NCBI GenBank assembly: GCA_044352985.1
Contig: JBILCU010000007.1
Location: 134,524 to 198,523 of the forward strand
DNA: 64,000 nt
From: JADJDM01 sp044352985
Lineage (GTDB): Bacteria; Bacteroidota; Bacteroidia; B-17B0; Aurantibacillaceae
Direction: 5' to 3'
Shown here: in pieces, positions 25,359 through 38,200 of the stretch
Position numbering within the stretch: the stretch's first letter is position 1
How the letters are laid out: every line of letters begins with the position of its first letter
Notes under the pieces: generated by a model
The model's input: only the letters and a program-made list of their open reading frames with translations
What the model was told of the DNA's origin: nothing
The model's database searches: none
Position numbers and translations under genes: made by a program

Positions 25359-28300
25359 TGAAAAAAATAACTATTTTTTTATTGTTTTTTTTCTACTCAT
25401 TTGTTTCATTTTCTCAGGGAGATGAGCCTTGTAATGCAACGCCTTTAACACCAGGTTCCACCTGTAGTTTTTCTAATTATTCATTAGCAGGTTTAACTCC
25501 TACTGCAGGACCACCTGCCCCTGGTTGTGCTAGTTTTGGTCCTAGCCCGGATGCTTGGTTTAGTGTAGTTGTACCTAGTTCAGGCATATTGATAATTGAT
25601 TCAAATACGGGATCAATTACTGATGGGGGCATGGCAGCATATTCGGGTTCAAGTTGTAGTAATTTAAGTTTAATCAATTGTAATGATGATGGAAGCGCCA
25701 ATGGGCTGATGCCATATCTCAACTTAACTGGATTAACTGCAGGAGCAACAATTTATATTCGTTTTTGGGATTATAGTGATGGAACAGGTACATTTAGTTT
25801 ATGCGTGCAAGCAGGAACCCCGCCACCGCCTCCACCTCCTCCAGGACAGGGAGAAAATTGCACCAATCCAAATCCATTTTGTAGTCAGCCAATTAGTTAT
25901 CCTGCAGGTACTGGTGGTGCAGTACAAGCACCTACGGGTCCAGACTATGGATGTTTATTTTCTCAACCAAATCCGGCGTGGTTTAATATGCAAGTTGCGA
26001 ATTCAGGACCAATTGATTTTAGTTTAACGGCTGGATCTGACATTGATTTTATTATTTGGGGACCTTTTACCACGCCTACAGGTGCATGCCTAGCGGGGTT
26101 AACCGCTGCTAATACAGTAGATTGTAGTTTCTCGGGTTCTGCAACAGAAACACCTTCTATACCAAACGCAATTTCTGGAGAATATTACATTATTATGATT
26201 ACTAATTATTCCGGAGTTGCTCAACCAATTAATTTTTCACAATCGGGTGGAACCGGAACTGCAAATTGCGATATCTTATGTAACATATCTGGTTTTACAG
26301 GTACTCCAGGCCCTTGTCAAAGTGCTACAAATACCTTTAATGTTACAGGGACTTTAACAACAACTTCTCCACCTGCTGCGGGTACTTTAACTATTTCTTC
26401 AAGTTGCGGAGGTACACCATTAGTTTTTAATCCACCATTTTCTACAAGTTTAACTTATACTTTAACCAATGTTCCTGCAGTAGTAGGTAATTGTACATTA
26501 ACAGCTGTTTACAGTGCTGATGCAACTTGTACACGAACTGTTACAATTGCATCTCCAACTCCATGTAATTCATGTACAATAACTGCTTCTAATGATGGGC
26601 CTGTTTGTGCAGGTCAAACAATAAATTTATCTGCTACGGCAGTTAATAATGCAACATATGTTTGGAGAGGCCCTGGTGGTTATTTAACAACTGGGCAAAA
26701 TGTTAGCATTAATAATACTACTTCTACAATGAGCGGTACCTATTCGTTAACAGCAATTTTAACTTCAGCCTCAGGTCAAATTGATTCTTGTGTTTCAACA
26801 ACATCAGTAACAATTAATCCAATTCCACAAGTAAATGCCGGACCAGATGATACATTGTGTGTTGGTCAAACTTCAGTAATTAATGCAAGCGGTGCCACAT
26901 CATATGCATGGAACAATGATGCTACTTTAAGTTCTACTTCTATTGCAAATCCTGTAGCATCACCATTAGTAACAACAACATATACTGTTACTGGAACTTC
27001 ATCAGGTTGTTCTGCCTCAGATCAAATTACAATTGTTGTTGTTCCAAATTATACGGTTACAACAAATCCGGTAAATGTATTTTGTTTTGGAGATTGTAAC
27101 GGGGCTATTGGCACGTTAATAAATCCAAATAGTGGTCCATTTGCTAATTACACTTATCAATGGGATAATGGCGCTACAACGCCAAATTTAAATGCTATTT
27201 GTGCTGGAACTTATGTTTTAGACATAGTTAATAATGTTGGATGCACTCAAACAATTTCAGTTACAGTGAATTCTCCAACTGAAGTTGTTTTAACAGAAAC
27301 GTCAAATACTCCGGTTTTATGTAGCGGAGGCAGTAATGGCTCTTCAAGTGTTTTAGCAAATGGTGGTAATCCAGGTTATTCATATTCTTGGTTGCCTTTA
27401 GGTGCAGTTGGTACAACAAACAATTCATTAACTGCAGGAACCTATACTATTATCGCTACCGATCAAAGTGGTTGTTCTGATACAATAAATGTTATAATAA
27501 ATCAGCCAACTGCATTGTTAATTGATAGCATTAGAGATACAACTATTTGTATTGGTCAGGCTAGCAGTTTAAATGCTCTAATATCAGGTGGAACTCCTCC
27601 ATATCAAATTAATTGGAATAATGGAACTACGATTTTAAATGGTAATAATATTATTGTTAACCCTATATCATCTACATCATATTCATTAAATGTTGTAGAT
27701 GCAAATAATTGCGTTTATCAAAATCCTCCAATAAAAGTGGTTAATGTAAATCCTCCACTTCAAATTAATTCAATTGTTGGTTCCTCAATTTGTGAAGGGA
27801 ATAAAAAAAATGTAAGTGTTTTAAGTAGCGGAGGAAATGGTAACTATACTTATACATGGTCACCTTCTGCTCATGTAACTCCTTTAAATGCAAGTTCTTC
27901 AAGTGTTGATTTAAATCCGCCTTCTACTACTAGTTATACGGTAATTGTTAACGATAATTGCGGAACGCCAACCGCACAAACAAATTTTATATTAACTGTA
28001 AATCCAAAACCTGTTTTAAGCATTACTCCATCAAAATTATCTGGTTGTGAGCCTCTTTCATTAACCCTCGTAGGTACAAGCAGTAATTCTCCTGTATCTT
28101 GTTTATGGTCGTTTGGAGACAATTCTACTTCAACTGTTTGTGGAAATGTTCCTAAAACTTTTGTTAACGATGGAGTTTATCAGGTTTCATATACTATAAA
28201 TGATGCAAATGGCTGCTCTAATACTGTTTTTAAGAATATTACAGTTCATCCATTGCCGGTAGCCATATTTAATGCTTATCCACAACCTGCAAGTATTTTA

Positions 28301-28783
28301 GAGCCGGAGTTAACCTTCTATAATTTCACAGATGCTAATGTTGTTTCACAATCATGGGAATTCGGTGATTCAATTTACGCCACTTCTACCTTGCCTAGAC
28401 CAACACATATTTATTCTAATCCAGGTATTTATAATGTAACTTTAGTTGTTGTTACTGATAAAGGATGTAGAGATACTACCGTACAAAATGTTATAATTGA
28501 GGAAAATATTTCATTGTATGTTCCAAATTCATTTTCACCAGATGATGATGGTAAAAATGATTTTTTTACTGCATATGGCGTGGGTATTGATCTATTTAAA
28601 ATGAGTGTTTTTGATCGTTGGGGGCAGATTATAAAAGTTACAGATAATATGAATGAAGGATGGGATGGAATATTGGCTAGTGGTAAAAAAGCAGAAGTTG
28701 GTGTGTATATTTACAGAATTGAAGCAACAGATATTCGTAAAATTAAGCGAGTATTATTGGGACATATAAATTTAGTGAGGTAA
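25358..28783 (+). CDS. T9SS type B surface protein with two N-terminal beta domains and PKD-like repeats
   Basis: 1141 residues. Signal peptide to about residue 20 (YSFVSFSQ). Residues ~22-150 form a beta-sandwich (DAWFSVVVPSSG, IYIRFWDYSDGTGTFSLCV) like bacterial pre-peptidase C-terminal domains. A proline linker (PPPPPPPPG) leads to a second domain (residues ~165-300) with GPDYGC, DIDFIIWGPF, DCSFSGSATET and YYIIMITNYSG; this domain is also the N-terminus of the 2977-residue protein. PKD-like and SprB-like repeats follow, then PKD domains (CLWSFGDNST, SWEFGDS) and a type B sorting domain (VPNSFSPDDDGKNDFF, ending GHINLVR). Likely a T9SS-exported adhesin-type protein. Confidence 0.9.
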   Translation: MKKITIFLLFFFYSFVSFSQGDEPCNATPLTPGSTCSFSNYSLAGLTPTAGPPAPGCASFGPSPDAWFSVVVPSSGILIIDSNTGSITDGGMAAYSGSSCSNLSLINCNDDGSANGLMPYLNLTGLTAGATIYIRFWDYSDGTGTFSLCVQAGTPPPPPPPPGQGENCTNPNPFCSQPISYPAGTGGAVQAPTGPDYGCLFSQPNPAWFNMQVANSGPIDFSLTAGSDIDFIIWGPFTTPTGACLAGLTAANTVDCSFSGSATETPSIPNAISGEYYIIMITNYSGVAQPINFSQSGGTGTANCDILCNISGFTGTPGPCQSATNTFNVTGTLTTTSPPAAGTLTISSSCGGTPLVFNPPFSTSLTYTLTNVPAVVGNCTLTAVYSADATCTRTVTIASPTPCNSCTITASNDGPVCAGQTINLSATAVNNATYVWRGPGGYLTTGQNVSINNTTSTMSGTYSLTAILTSASGQIDSCVSTTSVTINPIPQVNAGPDDTLCVGQTSVINASGATSYAWNNDATLSSTSIANPVASPLVTTTYTVTGTSSGCSASDQITIVVVPNYTVTTNPVNVFCFGDCNGAIGTLINPNSGPFANYTYQWDNGATTPNLNAICAGTYVLDIVNNVGCTQTISVTVNSPTEVVLTETSNTPVLCSGGSNGSSSVLANGGNPGYSYSWLPLGAVGTTNNSLTAGTYTIIATDQSGCSDTINVIINQPTALLIDSIRDTTICIGQASSLNALISGGTPPYQINWNNGTTILNGNNIIVNPISSTSYSLNVVDANNCVYQNPPIKVVNVNPPLQINSIVGSSICEGNKKNVSVLSSGGNGNYTYTWSPSAHVTPLNASSSSVDLNPPSTTSYTVIVNDNCGTPTAQTNFILTVNPKPVLSITPSKLSGCEPLSLTLVGTSSNSPVSCLWSFGDNSTSTVCGNVPKTFVNDGVYQVSYTINDANGCSNTVFKNITVHPLPVAIFNAYPQPASILEPELTFYNFTDANVVSQSWEFGDSIYATSTLPRPTHIYSNPGIYNVTLVVVTDKGCRDTTVQNVIIEENISLYVPNSFSPDDDGKNDFFTAYGVGIDLFKMSVFDRWGQIIKVTDNMNEGWDGILASGKKAEVGVYIYRIEATDIRKIKRVLLGHINLVR

Positions 28784-28864
28784 ATAATTGATATGTTTGT
28801 AATTTGCTTAGTATAAAGTTAATTTTTAGTTAATTATTTTTTAAATTTGGTAAAATAGATAGTT

Positions 28865-29275
28865 ATGAATCTAGAAAAATTTGTTTTAAAACATTTTTGT
28901 GTTTTTCTTTTTGTGTTTTTTTCCGTTCAATTGTTAGGTCAAAATACTAAGGAAATTAAAGCAAAAGAACCTGTTAATACTCAGGTTTATAACAATCAAC
29001 AAAACTATGATTTCGGTAATAAATCAGTAGCTACACAATCTAAAGATGTTGGGCAAAAATTACCGTCTGTTCACTACATTAATGAAGATGATATTTATCA
29101 AGGTAGACAAAAAGAAATATTAAATAATTTAACTGTTAAGGAAATACCTGCTGATTTTCCTAAATACCAAAAAGGAAAAGGAATAAGATGGTACAATGAA
29201 GAAATGGATAATTATTACAGATTACACCCTGCAATAGTGACTGAATTGGTAAGAAAAAAATTATTAGGATATTAA
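28865..29275 (+). CDS. Small exported protein of unknown function (partner of a T9SS type B protein)
   Basis: 136 residues. An N-terminal hydrophobic segment (FCVFLFVFFSVQLLG) ends at a likely cleavage site near LLGQN. The mature part is polar, rich in Asn, Gln and Lys (TQVYNNQQNYDFGNKS), and ends with a conserved-looking segment, KGIRWYNEEMDNYYRLHP. No family is recognised. A TAAATTTG -7 element lies at 28842-28849, about 15 nt upstream of the ATG, but without a clear -33 element. The giant type B gene begins 21 nt after the stop. Confidence 0.7.
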   Translation: MNLEKFVLKHFCVFLFVFFSVQLLGQNTKEIKAKEPVNTQVYNNQQNYDFGNKSVATQSKDVGQKLPSVHYINEDDIYQGRQKEILNNLTVKEIPADFPKYQKGKGIRWYNEEMDNYYRLHPAIVTELVRKKLLGY

Positions 29276-29296
29276 ATTTACATATATTATTTAAGT

Positions 29297-32200
29297 ATGA
29301 AAAAATACAGTGTTTTAATTGTATTGTTGTTTTTAATAGGAATAAAATCATTCTCTCAGGGAAACTCTTGTGCCCAAGCAACTCCCTTTTGTGATGCACC
29401 TGGTGGTGCAGGAGTAACATTTTCAAATTCAACCAATACGAGTGCCCCTACTGGCCCGTCTTATGGATGTTTAATTGGAACGCCTAATCCAACTTATTTT
29501 TTTATTAAAACAACGGCAGCTGGTAACATGACATATAACATAAGTCAGGTAAGACCTAATGGAACTACTATAGATGTTGATTTTATTGCCTGGGGTCCAT
29601 TTTCAAATTATTACACTATGTGCAGTAATTTAACAGGAGCTTGTGCAGGTTCTCATAATTGTTCAGGTAATATTGAAGATTGTAGTTTTTCTGCTGCTGC
29701 AACTGAAACGATGACAATTGCTTCGCCTGGTGCAGGTAGTTATTATTTAATAATGATTACAAACTATTCTGGGTTATCTGGAAGTATTACTTTCGCACAA
29801 ACTGGTGGTCCGGCATCTGATTGTTCAATTACTTGCCCAAATGTTCTTTCTGGAGACGGTATTGTATTGCCTGGTGAAAATCCTTTACCAGCAACTGTTT
29901 CTTGTGGGGCAGCTCCTTTTACAATTAAAGCATCAAATAATACTGGTTTTGGAAGTCCAATCTCACCTGGTGTAATGATATCATTTAATAATAATGCAAA
30001 TACCAATAATAATGTTACCTGGTATGAAAATGGTACAAATGTGGCTTGTTTTGGGCCATCTGCTCCTTGCCAACCATTAACTACAAATACCAATATGGAT
30101 CTGCAATTTTATTTTGCGTCACCGACTGCTGTTAATACATTTTCACTATGCGAAACAAATTCCACTCAACCTAATATGACCTATACAGTTGAGGATTTAG
30201 CTTCGGGAAATTTAATTACTTCGGGCACTTGGACAGATGATGGAATTTGTCAAACAATTGCTATTCCTGCAGGCGCAATAACAGGTGTTGCAACCTTTAC
30301 TTCTTCTTGTGGATCTTGTTTAACATCTACTGATTATGGTTATGCATCCTTTAATCCCTCTGTTGCTGGACCAGGAATACATACTATAACTTATACCTAT
30401 AATCCCGGTGGTAATTGTGCTCCATTTACTTTTACAAAAACGATTACAGTAACTACCCCAAGTTTTTCAGTTGCTGCAACTCCAACAGCAGTTTGTTCAG
30501 GTTCAAGTACAACTTTAACTGCAACAAATTCACAATCTACATTAACATTTACGAATACCACTGACTTTAATGTTCCTGATAATAATACAACTGGTATTTC
30601 ATCCAATATAAATGTTTCTGGTTTAACAGGTAATGTTGGAACAAATTTAGTAAGTGTATCTCTTAATATTAATCATTCATTTGATGGGGACTTAGATATT
30701 TCTTTAAGATGCCCAAATGGTACCATCATTCTTTTATCCACAGATAATGGTGGCGCAGGAGATAATTATACAAATACAGTTTTTACTGCAATAGCTACAA
30801 ACGTGATTGGCAGTGCAGGTAATAATGCGGCCCCATTTACAGGAAATTATGCACCTGAACAAGCTTTCTCAGGATTAAGCGGATGTAGTATGAATGGGAC
30901 ATGGACTTTATTAATTGCTGATGATGGAATTGGTGATGTTGGTACTTTATTGGATTGGAGTATAACTTTTAACAACACGTTATCATACTCTTGGGCACCG
31001 GCAACCGGTTTATCCGCAACAACCGGTTCGGTAGTTACTGCTAACCCAACAGCAACAACAACTTACACAATAACAGGTTCAGATGGTTCAGGCTGTAGCG
31101 CTACTCGAACAATAACCGTTAATGTATTGCCTTCACCTACAATGACTAGTGCAAATGCTGTAACCATTTGTAGTGGTGATGCTGTAAATTTAAGCTTGAC
31201 AAGTGATTTAACTTCTACCTATTCTTGGGTAGCGGCTAATAATGCAAATGTAACTGGTGAAAGTACAACAGCACAAACCGGTTCTCCAATAAATAATACA
31301 CTTACAGTTACCAGTAATGCCGTTGAAACGGTAACCTATTCTGTTACTCCAACATCTACAGCAAATTCTTGTCCAGGGCCTGTTCAAACAGTTACTGTAA
31401 CGGTAAATCCAAGGCCAACGATTTCAACAATGAGTAATATCAATACAGCCTGTATAAATACTGCAGTTACAGTTCCTAGTTTTACGGTTTTACCTACAGG
31501 AACAACAGTAAACTGGTCAAATAATAACTCTGCGATTGGAGGCTTAGGCGCATCTGGTACTGGTAATATAGGTTCTTTTACACCTACATCGCCAGGTGTA
31601 GCTACTATTTCTGCTAATGCCACCGTTGGTACTTGTACCATGACACCGGTAACTTTTTCAATTACTGTTAATGCATTACCAAATGTTACAGCAACTTCTA
31701 CTACAGCATGTAGTGGCCAATCAGCATCCATTACTGCTAGTGGTGCAAATACATATTCTTGGAACACCGGACCTACAACGGCTACATTAACCATTAATCC
31801 TGCAACTACTACTACAACCTATACTGTTACAGGTACAAATACAGTAACAACTTGTACAAACACTGCAACAGGAACAATTACAATTACTCCAGGTCCGGTA
31901 ATGACAAGCCCGAATACAGGAGTAACTTGTTCTGGTGCAAATGCAAATTTCCCGTTAACATCTAACATTGCAGGATCAACCTATTCATGGATCGCAACTA
32001 GTAATACCAATGTTACAGGAGAATCAACAACAGCACAAGCTGGAGCAATAATTGGAGATATTTTAACTAACACATCTGCAGCTGATCAGGATGTAATTTA
32101 TACAGTTACTCCAACAAATGGTTCTTGTGCTGGGACTCCACAAACAGTTACAATTACAGTTTCGGTAAATCCAGCAATAACAGGAACACCTTCAGCTTGT

Positions 32201-35200
32201 TTAGGCGCAACTAGTCAACTTACAGGTTTCGGAAATCCTGCAATAACTAATCCTTGGACTTCATCAAATATTGCAATTGCAACTGTGAGTTCCAGCGGTT
32301 TAGTTACTTCTGTTAGTGTTGGAAGTACAACTATTACTTACACAGACGATAATGGATGTTTTCAAACGATAACGTTTGTTGTTTTGCCAAGTCCAACAAT
32401 TACAGGTACTTTATCTGCATGCGTTGGTGCAACTTCTCAGTTAACGGGCAGTGGATCAGCAGCAGCAACAAATCCTTGGGTTTCTGCATCAACAAGTGTT
32501 GCTACTATCTCTTCAAGTGGTTTAGTAAGCGCAGTAGCATCTGGTAATACAACTATAACGTATACAAATAGTAGTGGCTGCCAAGCAACAGCAACATTTA
32601 CTGTAAATCCTTTACCAACAATTACCGGAACATTATCAGCTTGTGTTGGAGTAACTAGTGCATTAAACGGTTCAGGAACACCTGCTGCATCAAATCCTTG
32701 GCAATCTTCTAATACAGCAGTAGCAACTATTACTTCAGCTGGTATAGTGTCTTCAGTTTCATCAGGAAATTCAACAATTACTTTTACAACAAATAATGGT
32801 TGTAGCTCTACTGCAACATTTACAGTTAATCCAACACCTTCAATAACTAATTCGATCGTAACAACAACTGGTTGTGGAACTGCAACAGCTAATTTAACTC
32901 CTACTTCAACAGTTGCAGGCACAACATTTAACTGGACAGCAAGTAGCTCAGGTGGAACTCTAAGTGGTTTTAGTGCAAACGGAACAGGAAATATAAATGA
33001 AACAATAACCAACTCAGGCACAACATCAGGTACAGTAACTTATGTAATAACTCCTGTTGCGAATGGGTGCTCTGGAACACCTGTAAATTATTCTGTTGTT
33101 GTAAACCCAGGCCCAACTATAACAAATGTGATTACAACAACTACTGGTTGTGGAACAGCAGTAGCTTCATTAATTCCTACTTCGAATGTTGCTGGAGCAA
33201 CATTTACATGGACTTCTACTAGTACAGGTGGAACATTAACAGGTAATTCAGCTAATGGAAATGGTTCAATTAATGAATCGATTACTAATTCAGGTAATTC
33301 AACTGGAACAGTAATTTATTCAATTACACCAAGTGCAAATAGTTGTAATGGACCAGCAGTTACTTATTCAGTAGTTGTAAATCCATTGCCTCAAGTTACA
33401 AATACTATTAACAATACAACTGGTTGTGTAACTGCAGTTGCTTCATTAAGTCCAACTTCAAATGTTACAGGTGCAACTTTTAATTGGACTGCTACAAATA
33501 CATCTGGTACTGCAACTGGATTTTCTAATGGTACTGGGACCGTTAATCAAACTTTAACGAATTCTGGTTCCGGAACAGCAACAGTTGTTTACGCAATTAC
33601 AGCTTCAGCGGCAGGTTGTTCGGGAACACCAGTTAATTACACCGTAACAATTTACCAAAATCCAACCATTACAGTTTCCGGAACATCTTCTTATTGTTCA
33701 GGAGGAAACTCAGTTTTAACCGCATCAGGAGCAAACACTTATACCTGGTCTCCTTCAGCAACTTTAAGTGCATCAAATGGGAATAGCGTAACTGCAAGTC
33801 CTACTTTAACTACAATATATACTGTAAATGGTACTGACGCCAATACTTGTGTAGGAACAGGAACTTTTACTTTAACGGTATATGCTAATCCAACTGCAAT
33901 TAATTTTTCAGTAACACCATCTGCATGTAATGCTCCAACGGGTTCAGTTACAATAAATAATAGTACAGGTGGTTCTCCTGCATACCAATATAATTTTAAT
34001 AATTTAGGTTTCAGTTCAACAACAAGTTATACAGGATTAGCTGCAGGCTCTTATTCTATTATTGTTAGAGATCAAAATAATTGTACTTTTTCAACATTTG
34101 CCAACATAGTAACTGCTACTGGTCCTACAGCTGTATTAACTACTCTGGAAAAAGATAGTTGTGGAAGAAATACTGGGGTAATTCAAATTAATACCGTAAC
34201 AGGTGGTACGCCGGGCTATCAATTTAGCGTTGATAATTCTGCATTATCCTCCACATCTATTTATCAAAATCTAGCTGCAGGCCCACATTCAATAGTTGTT
34301 ACAGACAATGCAGGTTGTTCGTATGCAACTTCTGTAACAATTCAATCACTTACTGGGCCAACAGGTTTTTCTACTCAAGTTACAAATGAAACATGTAGTA
34401 ATGCCAATGGAGTAATTACCGTAAATAATGTAAATGGAGGAACAGCAGCCTACACTTATAGTTCAAATGGATCTGCTTTTGGGGCAACGGCATCTTTCAC
34501 TAATCTACAGGCAGGAACATACACAGTTGTGGTAAAAGATGCAAACACGTGTACTTTTACTAATCAAGTTGTAGTAACAAATAGTCCAGCACCAACTGCA
34601 GTAGCTTCAACAATTCAAAACTCGGTTTGCAATCAGAGTAATGGATCTATAACTTTAGGTGCGGTTACTGGAGGTACATCTCCGTTTACTTTCAATATCA
34701 ATAATGGTGCTTTTGGAACATCAAATGTTTTTTCAAATTTATCAGCAAATACTTATACCATTGTTGTTAAAGATGCAAACAATTGTACTTTCACAACACA
34801 AGTTGTTGTGTCAAATACAAATTTAACTGTTCAGTTAACAAATTCAATTACAACAACAACAGGTTGCGAAACTGCAATTGCTAATTTAAGCCCTACAGCA
34901 AATCAACCAAATGCTACCTTTAGTTGGACTGCCACAAATACAGGTGGTACAATTACTGGTTTTACTGCTACAGGCACAGGTAATATAAATGAAGTTTTAA
35001 TAAATAATAGTAATAGTCAGGGTACTGTAACATATATAATTACCCCCTCAGCTAGCGGATGTACAGGTACACCATCCAGTTACTCTGTAGTAATTAATCC
35101 AAAACCAACTATTACAAGTCTTATAACACCAACTTCTGGATGTGGAACTGTAAATGCATTGTTAAATCCAACATCATCTGTAACTGGTACATCTTTTAGT

Positions 35201-38200
35201 TGGACTGCTCAAAATAGTGGCTCATCACTTTCGGGTTATTCATCAACTGGTAATGGATCGATTAATGAAACATTAACTAATACAGGCAATTCATTAGGCA
35301 CATTAATTTATTCAATTACACCTTCTTTTAATAGTTGCGTTGGAGTTCCTGTTGATTATACGGTGAATGTAAATCCTATTCCTGCTATTACAAATGCACC
35401 AAATGCTACAACGGGTTGTGGTTCTGTAAATGCACTTTATAATCCAATTTCAAACATATCAGGTTCATCATTCAGTTGGACTGTAGTAAATACAGGAGGT
35501 GTTTTAAATGGTTATACAACACCAGGTACAGGAGTAATAAATCAAAGTGTTACAAATAATGGTAGTTCAGCTGGGACTTTAGTTTATGCAATTACACCTA
35601 CAGCAAATGGTTGTAATGGAAATGCAGTAAATTATGCAGTCACTGTTAATCCTGTACCATCAATTATAAATACTATTGATACAACAAGAGGTTGCGGAAC
35701 TGTAACTGCAAATTTAAATCCTGTTGCAAATGTTTCAGGGGCAACATTTAGTTGGAGTGCGATAAACTATGGAGGATTGGTAACTGGGTATACTCCAATA
35801 AATGGATCAGGTAGTATTAATGAAACACTTAATAATACAAGTTCAAGCACAGGAATTGTTGTTTATACAATTATTCCAAGCGTTGGAACTTGTGTTGGTG
35901 CATCTGTAAATTACCCCGTAGTTGTAAATCCTGTTCCTCAAATAACAAACACAATTACAACAACAAATGGATGTAGAACGGCTAATGCATTATTAAATTT
36001 AACTTCAAATGTTATAGGAACAACATATTCTTGGACAGCAGTTAATATTGGTGCTGCATTAACAGGTTTTACAACTACAGGAAATGGCAGTATCAATCAA
36101 ACAATAACTAATAACGGTAGTTCAAGTGGTACAATTGTTTATAATATTACTCCTTCAGCAGGAACATGCACTGGGCAACCTGTTACTTATTCGGTTGTAG
36201 TTAATCCGCAACCCACAATTGTTGGAACATCATCTGTATGTACAGGAGGAACATCAACATTGTCAGGTAGTGGAACGGCATCTAACTTTAATCCATGGAC
36301 ATCGAGTAACACATCAGTTGCAACTGTTAATGCGGGTGTTGTAAGTGCTGTAAGCTCTGGAACTACAACAATTACTTATCAGGATATCAATACATGTTCA
36401 GCAACTGCAACATTTACTGTTATTGCAACTCCAACTGTTACAGTGCCTTCTAGCTTTACAATATGTGAAGGGTCTAGTCAACCGGCTATAAATTTAATAA
36501 CCACACCACCGGGCGCATCAATACAATGGAATAATGATAATTTAGGAACTGGTGTAGCTCAATCAGGTACAACTGGTCTTATTAATGGTTTCACAGCAAT
36601 AAATACTACATCTACTAATGTTGTTTCTGTAATTACTGTTAATGCTTCATCAAATGTATGTACAAGTCAACCCGCTACATTTAGTATAACTGTAGTGCCA
36701 ACACCAACGTTAACAGTATCTAGTAATAGTCCTGTTTGTGTTAATGGAATTATAAATTTAAATTCGAATGGTGGTACAGTATACTCATGGTTAGGTCCAA
36801 ATAATTTTACGAGTACTAATCAAAATCCAACTATAACTAATGTTAGTTTAGCGATGAGTGGTACTTACTCAATATCTGTTGGTGTTAGTGGTGGAGGTAA
36901 TTTAGTATGTCAATCAACTTCAACCTTATCAGTAGTTGTAAATCCATTACCTGTAGTTAATATAACAAATAATTCTCCTGTATGTGAGGGGCAAACAATT
37001 ACTTTAAGTGCTGATGCGGTTGGTGCTCAAACTTATTCTTGGTCTGGTCCGGCACCAAATAGTTTTTCTTCTAGTAACCAAAATCCATCTATTCCTAGCT
37101 CTACATTAAATATGGCAGGTAACTATACAGTAACTGTTACTAATTTTAATAATTGCACCAATGCTAATGTTACTAATGTTGTTATTAATCCAATTCCTGC
37201 TTTACCATTAACTACAAATGAAATTTATTGTGAGGATGAAACACCTTTGCCTCTTACAGCAGTTCCAAATTTTGGAGGAACATTAAATTGGTATGGAACA
37301 AATCAGATTGGTGGAAATGCGACAATTAATGCACCAACACCTTCAACAAATGTTATAGGCTCATATACATATTATGTATCACAAACAGTGTTAGGCTGTG
37401 AAAGTCCAAGAGCTCCATTGGTTGTGGTAATTAATCCATTACCAACTGCTATCTTATCTTTTATTCAACCACAATGTGCACCACTTTGTACAGACATTTC
37501 GTTTATATCATCAAGTACAATTAATGATGTACAATGGAATTTTGGTGATGGCAGTTTACTAAGCTTAAATGATACTGTAAATCATTGTTATGAGTTGCCT
37601 GGTGCTTATTCTGTTTCTATTAGAATTACTGATAATAATAATTGTTCTAATAATTTAATCTTCCCTAATTGGGTAATTGTATATGAAAACCCTATTGCTT
37701 TATTTGATTATTTGCCTACCAATATTACATTGCTAAATCCTAACGTATCCTTTACAAGTCAATCTTTAGGTGATAGTATCATTACTTATTCATGGTCTTT
37801 TGGTGATCAACAAAACGTTGGAGTTCAAGGACAGATTGTAGAACATACTTACGAAGCTGCTGGAATTTATGATGTACAATTGGCAGTTCAAACTGTATAT
37901 GGTTGCGTTGATACAGTTAAAAGATCGATAGAAGTTTTTGAAGACTTTAATGTTTATATTCCTAATTCATTTTCTCCAAATGGTGATGGTTTAAATGAAG
38001 AGTTTTATCCTCAAGGTACTGGAATATCTGACTTAAAATATTCATTTGAAATTTATGACAGATGGGGAGAATTAATTTTTGCAACAACAGATTCAACTAA
38101 ACACTGGAATGGTATTAAATCTGGCGGTAGTAATGTAGTGCAACAAGATGTTTATGTTTATAAAATTACTTGTCAAAGTACTAAAGGAGATAAATATTCT

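Noticed and set aside
32437..33021. A 194-codon open frame on the minus strand inside the 2977-aa gene
   Set aside because: It is the antisense of repetitive Thr/Ser/Ala-rich Big_2 and PKD-like codons; its product is a valine-rich low-complexity string, and the plus-strand frame is clearly the coding one.
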